Below are positions 36,364 to 45,935 of a stretch of 64,000 bases of DNA, piece after piece (within the stretch, counting starts at the first letter, position 1; each line of letters opens with the position of its first letter). The translations under genes and the position numbers were made by a program. The stretch is from Neorhodopirellula lusitana (GTDB taxonomy: Bacteria; Planctomycetota; Planctomycetia; Pirellulales; Pirellulaceae), in assembly GCF_900182915.1 (NCBI RefSeq), contig NZ_FXUG01000011.1, positions 186,001-250,000 of the forward strand, read 5' to 3'. The notes beneath the pieces were generated by a model. That model made no database searches. It worked only from the letters and a program-made list of their open reading frames with translations, and was not told the origin of the DNA.

Positions 36364-37968
36364 TCATCGAAGGACCGAACCCGGTGGCAACGGAACGTCG
36401 TTCGACTTCCGCCAATCGACCAACTCCTTCAACAACGCCTGCGTTTGCTCAGGATTTGTTTCAGCGAGGTTGTGCTCCTCACGGGGGTCGTTGTCCAGGT
36501 CGTAGAGTTCCATCTTCCCGTCGGCGAGAAACTGAATCAACTTCAAGTTGTTCTTGCGGATGACCGAGCAGGCACCGTGCTTGTAACAACTGGCCAAATG
36601 CCAGAAGAGCGGGCGATTTTGTAACGATTCCGGTTCGCCCTGAAAGAGCCCCGTGACCGAGTCGCCATCCAGCACGCCGTCGTAGTCGATCCCCGCGATA
36701 TCCATGAAGGTGGGGAACAAGTCGAGCCCAGCGACGGCGGTTTGCGTGCGGCGAGCGTCAATCTTGCCAGGCCAATTCATGCAAGTGGGAACGCGGATAC
36801 CGCCTTCGTAGATGTAGCCCTTCTTTCCTCGCAACTTGTCATTGCTGCCGACGTTTTGTCCGTTGTCCGAAGTGAACACAATCAGCGTGTTTTCACGCAG
36901 GCCATTGTCATCGAGGAACTGAACGATCCGCCCGACATTGTCGTCCAACGACTCGATCATCGTCGCGTACTCAGCGTCACGCAATTTGTTCTTTCCCTCG
37001 CCCATGCCCTGGCCGGTGATCGGGTCGCCGGGCTTTTCCAGATACTTCTGAACGAGCTCTTTGCTGCGACCCCGAATCGGACGATGCACGGTGTAATAAT
37101 GCATGTTGATCAGAAACGGGTCTTCCTGGTGTTCGTCCATGAATTCAATCGCATCGTCAGTCAGTCGATCGGTCAACCACTCATCGTCGGGCTTGGGCTC
37201 GATGAACGGGTTGCTGAAGGGAGCAAAGTAGCCGCCCGTTTTCCCTTTGTAGCCACCGATTTCTAATGCTGGGTCACCGCGGTAGGTGCCGCCGACGTTC
37301 TTCAGATAGCCACGCCCTTCCGGGTAGTACTTCTGGCAATGTTCCTTGTGATACGGCACCCAACTGAAGTCCCAGGGATCGGGCTGCTTTAGCTTCTTCT
37401 TCAACGGATACTCCATCGCCAATTCTTCTTTTGGATACGGCCCGACCAAGTGCCATTTACCAAGGTGGATCGATTTGTACCCCACATCGGCCAGCGGTTG
37501 GCTGTACATGATGTGTTCTTCACCGACCGTCCAACGCGAAAAAATGTTCGCCTGGTCGTCACCCGCTTCCAGAACCGGCACCGTGTAAACACCGGTCCGA
37601 AACGATTGCTTGCCAGTCGCCAATGCCGTACGTGATGGTGAACACGTGGGGTACATGTAGGCGTTCTCAATCACCAAGCCACCCTTGGCCAGTGCATCGA
37701 TGTTGGGCGTTTCGTAGTATGTCGAACCGTTGAAGCCAACATCCGCATTACCGAGATCGTCGACCAAAATGAACACGATGTTCGGCTTCGAGTCACCCAA
37801 CGCAGGAGAGGCGAAGAGTACCGCGAAACAGATCGCCACCAACAGGCAACCCTGACAAACATTGCTAATAACCCGAATGCGTAAGCGAGAAATGGTTCCT
37901 AGAATGCGACATCCCTCGCTGACACATTGGGCGATGAAAGGCCCGCAAAGAGTCTTGTTGAAATTCAT
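36364..37968 (-). CDS. Secreted arylsulfatase
   Basis: 534 residues. The ATG at 37968 overlaps the stop of the upstream sulfatase by 4 bp. The export segment is at about 37-58, after a long N-terminal arm; no better ATG is visible. It has ILVDDLGNADVGFNG, formylglycine motif CSPSR (Cys 109), ATGKQSFRTGVYTV, LGKWHLVGPYP and TSDNGQNVGSND. An insert between about residues 165 and 235 holds the YHKEHCQKYYPEGRGYL block, not seen in its neighbours, and may shape the substrate pocket. Substrate unknown. Confidence 0.91.
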   Translation of the reverse strand: MNFNKTLCGPFIAQCVSEGCRILGTISRLRIRVISNVCQGCLLVAICFAVLFASPALGDSKPNIVFILVDDLGNADVGFNGSTYYETPNIDALAKGGLVIENAYMYPTCSPSRTALATGKQSFRTGVYTVPVLEAGDDQANIFSRWTVGEEHIMYSQPLADVGYKSIHLGKWHLVGPYPKEELAMEYPLKKKLKQPDPWDFSWVPYHKEHCQKYYPEGRGYLKNVGGTYRGDPALEIGGYKGKTGGYFAPFSNPFIEPKPDDEWLTDRLTDDAIEFMDEHQEDPFLINMHYYTVHRPIRGRSKELVQKYLEKPGDPITGQGMGEGKNKLRDAEYATMIESLDDNVGRIVQFLDDNGLRENTLIVFTSDNGQNVGSNDKLRGKKGYIYEGGIRVPTCMNWPGKIDARRTQTAVAGLDLFPTFMDIAGIDYDGVLDGDSVTGLFQGEPESLQNRPLFWHLASCYKHGACSVIRKNNLKLIQFLADGKMELYDLDNDPREEHNLAETNPEQTQALLKELVDWRKSNDVPLPPGSVLR

Positions 37969-39491
37969 TTTAGATCCGGGCGTGGTGAATCGATTTCTTG
38001 TGTGAGGAGCTGTTTCAAGTACTCGACCTTTTCGGGGTACTGGGCCGAAAGATCGAAGCGTTCTTCGTTGTCTTCAAGAATGTTGTAAAGCTGAAAGACG
38101 TCCTTCTTTTTATTCGCTTGGACGAGTTTGAATCCGTCACCGGTGATCAGAGCACTGCTGCCCAACAACGTATTGCGGTTATAGACGACGACAAAGTCAT
38201 GCACTTCGGTTTGCGGTTGGCCAAGCAGAGTAGGCAGATAAGAGATCCCGTCCTTGCCGACTGGCTTTTCCTGCCCCACGATGTCGGCCAACGTGGCTAA
38301 GAAATCGTAGTGCGAACTGAGCAGGTCCGTTTCAGTGCCACCGGCAATTTTGCCTGGCCAACGCACCAATAGCGGGCATTGCATGCCGCCCTGGTATCCG
38401 CTGCGTTTCAAACCTGCTCGGCCACCGGCACCATCAAACACGTCGCCGCATTCGGATGTTCGCCATTTTCTATCGGTCAAGTTCGCTCGTTCGCCGTTAG
38501 CCAAAAGCTGCTTGCGATATTCCGGTTTCGGTCCGTAATAAAGCTCGTGTCCGTTATCCGAGGCGAACAACACGATCGTGTTGTCATCCAGCCCCAGCGT
38601 TACTAGTTCGTCCAGAATCAAACCGACATGCTCATCCAGCATTTTGACCATCGACCCGAACTTTTTTTCGGCCAAACTCATCGTCGGATGGTCGGCAAAG
38701 TCAGGATGTAGCTCCGGGATCGCAACCGGACCATGCGGTAGCTGAGTCGGGTGATACAAGAAGAACGGTTTGTCTTGGTGCGAACGCAGGCATTTCAGAA
38801 TTCCTTCGATGAACACGTTCTGCGAATAGGTCTCACCGCCATAACCAACCGGCTCGTCGCCCGCTTCGCTGGTCTTGCCACAGTCCGCCATGGTGTTACC
38901 GGGCAGATCGAAACGCTCGCCATTTCGCCACAAATACGGTGGATAGAAACCATGGCAGCGACTGTGGTCGTAGTAGCCTTCGTAGAAATCCCAGCCAAAC
39001 CGTTTGACACGTTCGTGCCAGGTTAGAAAACCGCGATCGAGCTTGCCGAACTGGGCAGTTTGGTAGCCAGCCTGTTGGGCGACCTGCGCCAAGAACAATT
39101 CGTCGTCAGCGATCGGATTCGATTTTGCTTTGTGGACGACCAGTCGTTTCTGATATTCCTCTTCGCTGATCTTCCCTGAATCTCGCAAGATAGGCAGACC
39201 ACCGCGGTTCTGCCCCCAACCGCCGACTCGGCCGTCGTGCATTCCGCTCAATAGCGTCCAACGCGCCGGAGCACAAAAGACACTGCCGTAGTAGTTATTG
39301 AACTTCATCCCCTGACGCGCTAAACGATCGATGTTCGGCGTCTTCACCACCTCCTGGCCATAGCATCCCAGCATGCCTGGACCGAGATCATCAGCGAGGA
39401 TGAAGATCACGTTGGGTGGACGCTGCGTTTCAGAGGCAAACGTGACGGGCGCAGTCTCAGAGAGCAGAAGCAATGCAACGATAAGAGCCAT
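37965..39491 (-). CDS. Secreted sulfatase with GKLD motif, paralogue of 17354-18958
   Basis: The frame runs upstream to 39770, but the ATG at 39491 (MALIVALLLLSE) gives a normal signal peptide and 508 residues; the 93 residues before it look like non-coding sequence. It has ILADDLGPGMLGCYG, formylglycine motif CAPAR (Cys 73), LLSGMHDGRVGG, GKLDRG in place of GKWHLG, LTWHERVKRFGWDFYEGYYD and ASDNGHE. Nearly every block matches the sulfatase at 17354-18958. The fourth motif residue is Ala rather than Ser/Thr, a mild oddity. Its stop overlaps the next sulfatase by 4 bp. Confidence 0.9.
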   Translation of the reverse strand: MALIVALLLLSETAPVTFASETQRPPNVIFILADDLGPGMLGCYGQEVVKTPNIDRLARQGMKFNNYYGSVFCAPARWTLLSGMHDGRVGGWGQNRGGLPILRDSGKISEEEYQKRLVVHKAKSNPIADDELFLAQVAQQAGYQTAQFGKLDRGFLTWHERVKRFGWDFYEGYYDHSRCHGFYPPYLWRNGERFDLPGNTMADCGKTSEAGDEPVGYGGETYSQNVFIEGILKCLRSHQDKPFFLYHPTQLPHGPVAIPELHPDFADHPTMSLAEKKFGSMVKMLDEHVGLILDELVTLGLDDNTIVLFASDNGHELYYGPKPEYRKQLLANGERANLTDRKWRTSECGDVFDGAGGRAGLKRSGYQGGMQCPLLVRWPGKIAGGTETDLLSSHYDFLATLADIVGQEKPVGKDGISYLPTLLGQPQTEVHDFVVVYNRNTLLGSSALITGDGFKLVQANKKKDVFQLYNILEDNEERFDLSAQYPEKVEYLKQLLTQEIDSPRPDLK

Positions 39492-39786
39492 GAGCCTTGT
39501 TCCGATTTCAGCCCGGAAAGCGGAACATTGACTGCCGTGGCCATGAGGCCGCCGATGATGGATTGGAAATACGCCAGTCCAGAGAGCAACACACCGATTG
39601 CTCGACCGATTTGGGGCAGAGTTTGTGTCGCCCTCTGGGCTAGCTGATCCTTGTATCACAGGTGGTTGACGCGAGATTCCTAGCGAAGATTTTTGACAAA
39701 ATCGACGACGACAGAGTTGGATTCGGCGTTGCCAATTCATGGTAATTTCTTTCCAGCAGTACTCAGACAATCGATGAAGTCGATTT

Positions 39787-40040
39787 CTAATTCATGTAAG
39801 TGAGATCAACAAAACGCACGGATCCAGTGGACACGTTTTGAAGCGGCGATTTTGCGATTGGATTGATTGGCAAACGGCCAGCATCATCGTAGCCAAGGAC
39901 AACACTCTGGAATGAAGTGCGAAACCAATTGTTTTGGCTGAAGCCATCATCAACCCAGACGCGAACAACGGAAGATGGCCGTTGGCCAACAAAGCCATCT
40001 CGTTTGACCGACGTTTCTTCTATTCTCTCGATGGCAATGT
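39787..40040 (-). pseudogene. Possible gene remnant downstream of a beta-propeller gene
   Basis: In the minus-strand frame ending at the TAG at 39787-39789 there is a plausible protein C-terminus with no start codon: it contains VVRVWVDDGFSQNNWF, then SVVLGYDDAGRLPINP and ends FVDLTYMN. It begins inside the last codons of the beta-propeller gene in another frame, so it could be the tail of a lost gene or of an older, longer form of that gene cut off by a frameshift. Family not recognised. Confidence 0.3.
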
Positions 40041-41693
40041 GATGTTCTTGGTAAACGTCTCCGTTGGAAGTCCATCACTTTTGAGCTGTACAGTCACGTC
40101 GCATTTGCTTGCCGGTGATAGCGTGCGATCGCACACTAGCCGAACCAAGGACGTTTCAAATGGTTTCATTGGGCGAACGGAACCGGATGCCAGGACCTTG
40201 CCGTCGACTAAAATCTCGACCCATGACTGCGATGACTTCGCTTGCCCAAAGTTTTGGACTTCGACATATGCCTCGAGTCCTTCATCGGTGTACTCGAATT
40301 TGGGCGCAAGGGACGAAAGCACGGGCTCGCTAAAGGATACGCCCGGCAGTCGTGCCCAGCCGATCAGCAGTTTCCCTTGGCTCGTTTTACCTTGTAGCTT
40401 GCCAGCGAAATTTTCGGCGGTGATGCCGTTCCCCTGTCCCTCAAAGACGAGAACCAGATCACGACCAGCTTTTTCCGTCTTTCGCAATCGACTGCCACGG
40501 CCAAAGCTGACTTCTTGCGACGCACCGAACCGCAGCGAATCGAGATCGATGTCGGTATGCGGATCGAAGCCGTCTTCGGCTTGAATTTTGACGCGGATCT
40601 CCCGAGTGTCGGCCGTGATAGGCTGCTCGTTTTCAACTTCGATCAATCGCTCGACGGTCAAGGGAATGATGATGTGTTTGGAACTGTGCTTGTCGTTGGG
40701 TAAGTCCGAGTGCTTGTCACTATCAATGACAGCGAAGTGAGCCTGGACGGCTCGCCCGTGGTCGTCTTGCAGAACACGGATTCGTTCGTACTTGTACCAA
40801 TCCGGCGCGGTGCCATCTTCGTAACGGTCAATCCCCGGTGCGTACGCTTCACCCGGCTCAGTGACCCAGTGGACACCATCCTTGGAACGCATGTAGTAGG
40901 CGATCCGTCCCTTCCAATCGTTAGCGATCAAGTGGTACTGAACATCGTCTTTCCACATCAGTGGATCTTCGAAGACCCCTTCGACCTTGGGGTAGACCGA
41001 TTCCGCTGAAACGAGATACCAGTCGGTGAATCCATCTGGGCTGACCCACGCAAAACCTCGACGAGAGATCGCGGTATACGAACCGTCGTCACGGGCAGCG
41101 AAGGTGAAATTCACGCGGCGCTGAACACACCAACGTTCGCGTTTGTGAAAATCAAACGCGTTGTGTTTCCAGGGGCCGCTGAGGCTTTTGGAGAAATAGA
41201 ACTTACCGACGCAGTAGATTACGTAGCCTTTGCGAGTCTTGTACAGCGTGGGGTTGTGCCCATGGCCGATCGTGTCCTCGTATTGGTAGGGACCGACGGG
41301 ATCGTCGGCAACGGCATGAATGACGATCGAGTTGTGATAGTCGAAATGACCAAGTTCGGCGTTTTCAGGCCAGCGGCATACGAACAGGTGGTACTTGCCG
41401 TCATCGCCGCGGACCGCGTTGCCGCCCCAGTAAGACCAGTCAGGATCTTCGATGCCGTTGAGCACGTCGCGAGGCAAGACATTGTCGCCACCCCATGCCT
41501 TCGATGTCAGATCGCCGCGTGGCTTGACCCGTTCAAATCGATCCTTGAACTGCCCCCCCAACACAAGGTTGTTCCACTCAGCCGGACGCGGTCGAGCAAC
41601 GTCGTCGGCGTGCAAATGAGCAGAAAGGCTAACAGCCACACAGCCGACCAACAGGACCAAGGTTAAGTAACGTTGTCGATTCATGGTTTGCAT
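40020..41693 (-). CDS. Five-bladed beta-propeller glycosidase-like protein with C-terminal CARDB-like domain
   Basis: 557 residues, a paralogue of the protein at 8961-10316 over its length. A signal peptide (about 1-30) precedes the propeller, which has blocks YWGGNAVRGDDGKYHLFVCRW, GHGHNPTLYK and FEDPLMWKDDVQYHLIANDW. After the region shared with the paralogue it carries about 110 extra residues, with LSSLAPKFEYTDEGLEAYVE and a strand pattern like CARDB (cell-adhesion-related) beta-sandwiches. It is probably an exported enzyme on the same polysaccharide; catalytic residues and GH family are not assigned. It lies downstream of the ECF/FecR pair, which may control it. Confidence 0.72.
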   Translation of the reverse strand: MQTMNRQRYLTLVLLVGCVAVSLSAHLHADDVARPRPAEWNNLVLGGQFKDRFERVKPRGDLTSKAWGGDNVLPRDVLNGIEDPDWSYWGGNAVRGDDGKYHLFVCRWPENAELGHFDYHNSIVIHAVADDPVGPYQYEDTIGHGHNPTLYKTRKGYVIYCVGKFYFSKSLSGPWKHNAFDFHKRERWCVQRRVNFTFAARDDGSYTAISRRGFAWVSPDGFTDWYLVSAESVYPKVEGVFEDPLMWKDDVQYHLIANDWKGRIAYYMRSKDGVHWVTEPGEAYAPGIDRYEDGTAPDWYKYERIRVLQDDHGRAVQAHFAVIDSDKHSDLPNDKHSSKHIIIPLTVERLIEVENEQPITADTREIRVKIQAEDGFDPHTDIDLDSLRFGASQEVSFGRGSRLRKTEKAGRDLVLVFEGQGNGITAENFAGKLQGKTSQGKLLIGWARLPGVSFSEPVLSSLAPKFEYTDEGLEAYVEVQNFGQAKSSQSWVEILVDGKVLASGSVRPMKPFETSLVRLVCDRTLSPASKCDVTVQLKSDGLPTETFTKNITLPSRE

Positions 41694-41877
41694 AGCTGTT
41701 GGATCGTGGTGTTTGCTTATTCAAAATGCGATGGCAACCCGAATCACTAGTGCTTTGTGCCAGCTAAACGTTCGGGTTCTGGGTGTAGCGGAAGCCGTCA
41801 AGACTTTCGGCGATTCAAGGTGTGGATCAAAACTCTTGACGAGTTCCGTTACCCTCAAAATGAGCTATCACATACCA

Positions 41878-43296
41878 CTAGGGCTTCTCAAACCACATAT
41901 GCAGCGTTGGCGGTCGTAAGGTTTCATGGTGGGAACTGGCGAAGGAGTTCCACAGGATTCCTCGCTTCGAATGCGTTTTCGCAACTAGCACCAACGAAAT
42001 AAGCTTGTTCGTGTCATGCTTCACAAACTCAGCAAGAGCCTTTCCTTCGAAACGGAAGACGCCTGCCTGCTGACCTTTGGGAATCGTGAAGTGGCCGAGC
42101 AACCGAGCCTTACCCGCCTCGTTGTTTTCGTTTTGCACGCCAAGCAACTCTTCCCAAGCTACCGTTTCCGGCGACCAATCATCCAACGCGTCGTCCAAGA
42201 TGCCGTAAACCGCGATCGTGGTGTCAGTCGCTTTGGAAGCAAAACCTCTCCCTGATGGAGTCGCCGTCAGCTGTAATCGAGCCTTAGCTATGTCCTCCGT
42301 TTCCATCCCGGACAAATCAAAGCGAAGTGAACTCCGGTAATCGAATCGATCCTGCTTCGTCTTGTGTGTCCGCACAAAAAGCAATTCACTTTCCGTGTTG
42401 CGATGGGCGTAGTCGCGACGGAACGAACAATCCGCACCTTTCCTCATGATTGTCGTAACTTGAACATCGCCGGCATCGTCATGGGGGGCCAATGGTTCAA
42501 TACCACGACCGTTGGCGATTTTCTGCCGCAACAAACGCACGGCTGACTTATCATCTACCCGGCGTTGTTCGCCCGATGCACGGTGCTGGACATCCACGAA
42601 TCCGTCGAATACTTCTAGCATGGAATCGCCGTCTTCCTTGACCGTTACGCCGAAACTGGTCCCTTGATCAATCAAGCGACCATTGGGCGTATCCACCGTA
42701 AAACCTTTGAAGTCATTTTCAACCGTGACAACCAGCTTTCCACCGTGCAGTTGACAGCGATCTTTCCCTAGAATCTCCAAGTGCGATGGCCCTTCCAGGT
42801 CCACCCGTGCACCATTGTCAAAGCGAACCGTGGCGACCCCCTGGGCAAGGCGGAAGTGCCCCACGCTGATTCGCTGACCGTTATGGGTCGGCGTTGCCGA
42901 CTCTTGCCACAAGCAGTTCCCAACGGACTCAAGTTCAGCAAACGAGACGTCACGCTCACGCGACTCCCAACTCCAAAGCCCCGTCGCGATCAAAATGCTA
43001 GCCGCCAGGATGAGGGGACCAAGATAGCGAACCCAAGAGCCGATCACAGGCGGCTCTTTCGGAAGATGGACCGCATCGGCCTTGGCGGCACGGCCTCCAA
43101 TTTGAGTGTGCGATAATTCGGCGACCAGCATCCCCATTTCGACGAATGCCGCCAATGCTGCCGGCGATTCAGCCAACATCATATCCAGTTCAGCGACATC
43201 GGCGTCGGCAATACGATCGTCTCGATAAGCGCTGGCCAATTCAATCAATCGACTTAACTCAGCGGACGATAATTCGGGGTGCGGTTCAGATGTCAT
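41878..43296 (-). CDS. FecR-like membrane regulator with DNRLRE/CBM96-like C-terminal domain
   Basis: 472 residues. The cytoplasmic N-terminus (1-89) has helical anti-sigma-like sequence (LIELASAYRDDRIADADVAEL). One membrane span lies at about 91-110, a FecR-type beta domain at about 120-250 (including VRFDNGARVDLEGPSHLEI and DTPNGRLIDQGTSFGVTV), and a C-terminal DNRLRE/CBM96-type beta-sandwich (about 300-470; SSLRFDLSGMETEDIAKARL, DDWSPETVAW). It overlaps the ECF sigma gene by 4 bp (43293-43296), so it is very likely its anti-sigma factor, with the lectin-like domain facing the periplasm. Sensing a glycan is an inference. Confidence 0.85.
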   Translation of the reverse strand: MTSEPHPELSSAELSRLIELASAYRDDRIADADVAELDMMLAESPAALAAFVEMGMLVAELSHTQIGGRAAKADAVHLPKEPPVIGSWVRYLGPLILAASILIATGLWSWESRERDVSFAELESVGNCLWQESATPTHNGQRISVGHFRLAQGVATVRFDNGARVDLEGPSHLEILGKDRCQLHGGKLVVTVENDFKGFTVDTPNGRLIDQGTSFGVTVKEDGDSMLEVFDGFVDVQHRASGEQRRVDDKSAVRLLRQKIANGRGIEPLAPHDDAGDVQVTTIMRKGADCSFRRDYAHRNTESELLFVRTHKTKQDRFDYRSSLRFDLSGMETEDIAKARLQLTATPSGRGFASKATDTTIAVYGILDDALDDWSPETVAWEELLGVQNENNEAGKARLLGHFTIPKGQQAGVFRFEGKALAEFVKHDTNKLISLVLVAKTHSKRGILWNSFASSHHETLRPPTLHMWFEKP

Positions 43297-43877
43297 GCCA
43301 AACCCTCTTGCTGTTTCAGCGTTGTGGTGATGCAGCGAAATAGCTGCTGACAGGTTCGATCAAGGCGTTTGTAGATCGCGTGGATAGAAACGTTCATCTC
43401 CACAGCAATCTCCTCAACCGCCTGCCCTTCGCCGTAACGACGATGCAAAGTATCAAACTGGACGGTCTTGAGCTTTGCCATGCACCCCTTCAGTGCCGCC
43501 TCGCGAGCGGTGGAGCGATTGGCTTGTTCGGGCGAACTGAACTCGATGGCGACCGCTTCGATCACTTCATTACTCAACCGAGCCCGATCGCTCTTGCACC
43601 GACTGTAGTACCGCATCACTTGAAAGCGAGCAATTGCCAACCCCCAAGCGGCGAAATCCGTCCCCTGTTCGAACTCAGAATACTTCCGCCACATCACCGA
43701 ACAGGTCTCCTGCAGAACATCGTCAGCGTCGGGGCCATTGGGCACCAACGACCGAATCAGGCCCCAGAACCGCTTCTGGTTTTGCATCAAGAGACGGGTG
43801 AACTGCTCGCCCGGTTGCAACACGTCACCTGATTGCAGCGTGTCGCCCGTTCGCGGCGTGATTGTTTCTTCAGTCAT
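43293..43877 (-). CDS. ECF sigma factor, Rhodopirellula/Verrucomicrobium type
   Basis: 194 residues from the ATG at 43877 (MTEETITPRT); an upstream ATG at 43937 adds 20 Cys-rich residues not typical of the family. Region 2 has DADDVLQETCSVMWRKYSEF and AWGLAIARFQVMRYYSR; region 4 has a helix-turn-helix with AVEEIAVEMNVSIHAIYKRL. This is the planctomycete/Verrucomicrobia ECF group (TIGR02989 style). It is 4-bp coupled to its FecR-like partner and lies at the upstream end of the large minus-strand sulfatase block, which is its most likely target set. Confidence 0.92.
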   Translation of the reverse strand: MTEETITPRTGDTLQSGDVLQPGEQFTRLLMQNQKRFWGLIRSLVPNGPDADDVLQETCSVMWRKYSEFEQGTDFAAWGLAIARFQVMRYYSRCKSDRARLSNEVIEAVAIEFSSPEQANRSTAREAALKGCMAKLKTVQFDTLHRRYGEGQAVEEIAVEMNVSIHAIYKRLDRTCQQLFRCITTTLKQQEGLA

Positions 43878-43972
43878 GCAAAAGATGTATGTGTTAAAAG
43901 CCCCAATTGGACAAGAATTCGAACAAACATGCCCCAATTACAGAGCAGGAACCGGGGCTGGAGGCAAAACGA

Positions 43973-43994
43973 CTGGCCCTGTGCTCAAGGCCAG
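43973..43994 (-). terminator. Weak hairpin terminator candidate
   Basis: CTGGCC (43973-43978) pairs with GGCCAG (43989-43994); on the minus strand TCGTTTTGCC follows, a short T-run only. It lies between the small lipoprotein gene and the ECF sigma gene, so it could end the DUF1559-lipoprotein transcript. Confidence 0.35.
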
Positions 43995-44028
43995 CCAAAA
44001 CGCAAATTAGATCGCACCAACAGCGATC

Positions 44029-44190
44029 CTACTTAGTCGGCTCGTCTTCTGCTGCCGCGGCAGACTCGCTGGCCATCAGTTCGCCCAGGGACTGACGCTC
44101 ATCCTGTTGCAGGACGGTTGGCTCCGGCTTGCCGCACCCTGAAACGGACGCACCAACAAACAACATCAGAACAACAAGACACTTCTTCAT
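44029..44190 (-). CDS. Small lipoprotein (53 residues)
   Basis: The ATG at 44190 opens a 53-residue frame ending at the TAG at 44029. It has a short basic signal (MKKCLVVLMLFVGASVSGC) with a lipobox VSGC, so Cys19 should be lipidated, followed by an acidic tail rich in Ala and Glu ending DEPTK. In planctomycetes such small lipoproteins often follow DUF1559 genes, as here (112 bp downstream). Function unknown. Confidence 0.75.
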   Translation of the reverse strand: MKKCLVVLMLFVGASVSGCGKPEPTVLQQDERQSLGELMASESAAAAEDEPTK

Positions 44191-44301
44191 TCGATACACT
44201 TTCGCGTGAGGTTAAGCCGATCAAAGCCGACGAATTTCAAACACCGCAACCCAACGCACCCGCCGTAGCGAGTGCGAATGATTGCCGACAATCCTAGTTT
44301 A

Positions 44302-45549
44302 CTAGAACTCTTCACTGATAACTTCCGCATTGGCTCGCGTGCCAAGTGCTCCCCAGAGGCCGTACGGACTTGCCGAACCGGGACTGCGGGCGTCCGAGCC
44401 TTTCAACCAGACAGCTCCCGCTCTCGAATTCCCAGCTTCAATCGAATCAGTGATAAACTTCACCGCACCATCGCCCATCAGGACATGGCAACCGCCCTGG
44501 TGACGGCTCGACGGTGGGAAATTCCCAGTCTCACCATTCCCGGCGTCGCAGAGTGGCTTGTTCGGCGGCAGGACCGTTTGCATCATGCCGTAAACGTCAT
44601 GAAAATCAGCCCAACGATACCCGCGGCCATATGTCGTCGATGTTGAAGCAACACTCCAAAACGTTGGCCGAGTCGGATCAATCCAACCGGCTTGGTCGAT
44701 GCAATAACTTGGATTGTCTCGCATCTGGCCATCGCTTGGCTTGCCGGACCCCTGCGCAATCGTACGACTGTCGCCATCACCCAGGTCGGTCGCAATTTCA
44801 CCCATTGCGATCGTATTGGACAAACCGTCAAGGATATCCCGGAACTTCATTTTCTTGTGGGCAACGAAGAACCCACGATTCGAAGCTCTCGCGTCCTCAC
44901 GTGACCCCTGCCAGTTGCCACCACTCGTGGCGACGTCATTGTCCTTTGCATCAAAGATGCCATTATTGATCGCATAGAGGCTGTCGCCCATGCAAGAGGC
45001 GTAATTGGTTCGGCCCATCGCAGGTAGCCCCGTGCCTGGGTCACTCGGGCAACGCAGCCCTGGGAAGGTGGTCACCCAGGGGTCGTACTGGACGTGGCGA
45101 GGCGCTGGCCCCATTGGCGGATAATCGGCAACTTCACTATTCCACGGATGCCCTGGGATCAAGTAGGTCAATCCAGCCGAACCGTCGTTCTCATATGGAT
45201 TCGAGATCACTTCCCAAATTGCCTGTTGTTCCATAAACGGCATCAAACCAACCATGGCACTTAGCGAATCGCGATTGCAAAACGGAGCGTTCCGATTGTG
45301 CTTTTGGTTATCATTCGCCCCAGCCGACGTGCCGCCACCATGCAAAGGCAGTTGCTTGTACGCAGAATGATAGTTGTGCATCGACAACCCGACCTGCTTG
45401 AAGTTGTTGCTGCAACTCATTCGGCGAGCAGCTTCCCGTGCGGCTTGCACAGCCGGCAACAGCAAACCAACAAGAACCCCAATGATCGCAATCACGACCA
45501 GGAGCTCCACTAACGTAAATCCAGTTCGAAAATTAGAAGGTCGCTTCAT
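44302..45549 (-). CDS. DUF1559 pilin-like protein with prepilin N-terminus
   Basis: The ATG at 45549 ([10 protein letters not shown]) is chosen over 45579 because GAAAGG lies just ahead of it and it places the prepilin cleavage site normally: G10, then [20 protein letters not shown] with Glu at +5. The protein is 415 residues. After the pilin helix comes [19 protein letters not shown], and near the C-terminus the [16 protein letters not shown] block, both hallmarks of DUF1559 (SBP_bac_10-like). These are abundant planctomycete surface proteins, probably assembled or anchored through a type IV pilus/type II secretion-like system; the exact role is unknown. Confidence 0.95.
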   Translation of the reverse strand: MKRPSNFRTGFTLVELLVVIAIIGVLVGLLLPAVQAAREAARRMSCSNNFKQVGLSMHNYHSAYKQLPLHGGGTSAGANDNQKHNRNAPFCNRDSLSAMVGLMPFMEQQAIWEVISNPYENDGSAGLTYLIPGHPWNSEVADYPPMGPAPRHVQYDPWVTTFPGLRCPSDPGTGLPAMGRTNYASCMGDSLYAINNGIFDAKDNDVATSGGNWQGSREDARASNRGFFVAHKKMKFRDILDGLSNTIAMGEIATDLGDGDSRTIAQGSGKPSDGQMRDNPSYCIDQAGWIDPTRPTFWSVASTSTTYGRGYRWADFHDVYGMMQTVLPPNKPLCDAGNGETGNFPPSSRHQGGCHVLMGDGAVKFITDSIEAGNSRAGAVWLKGSDARSPGSASPYGLWGALGTRANAEVISEEF

Positions 45550-45935
45550 TGTAAAACCTTTCGATGAGAGTAGCTGCAAAGGACGGCCCAGCCCAAACGA
45601 ATGGGCGCTGAGTGTTTAGAAAAAAATCTACGCAAGGTGAGTCGGCGTTTTGCACCCCCACTCCCCGTGCGAACTGACTTCCGTCCCAATCGCTTCTTGG
45701 GATAGGCGCACAACTGGAAATTTCTGGACACAATTCCACACAAAAACCCATAAATCTTCCACTGAGTGATTTCTGAAGCCCTAGAGGACCGCCTACACAC
45801 CGGAAACAGACTGCCCATTCCCCCCAAACAACCGACTTAGCGATCGAAACAGGAATACCACTCACCGCTAAGCTCGCGTCTCACCTTGCACCTTGCTCAA
45901 AGCGACAGTTTGTGAAGCCACCGCATCTGCCACGA
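45550..45935. other. Intergenic region upstream of the DUF1559 gene
   Basis: 386 bp between the DUF1559 start and the end of the AraC-type gene. Overlapping minus-strand frames here are short and have no recognisable signal or domain. Presumably it holds the DUF1559 promoter; I do not see a clear consensus. Confidence 0.6.
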
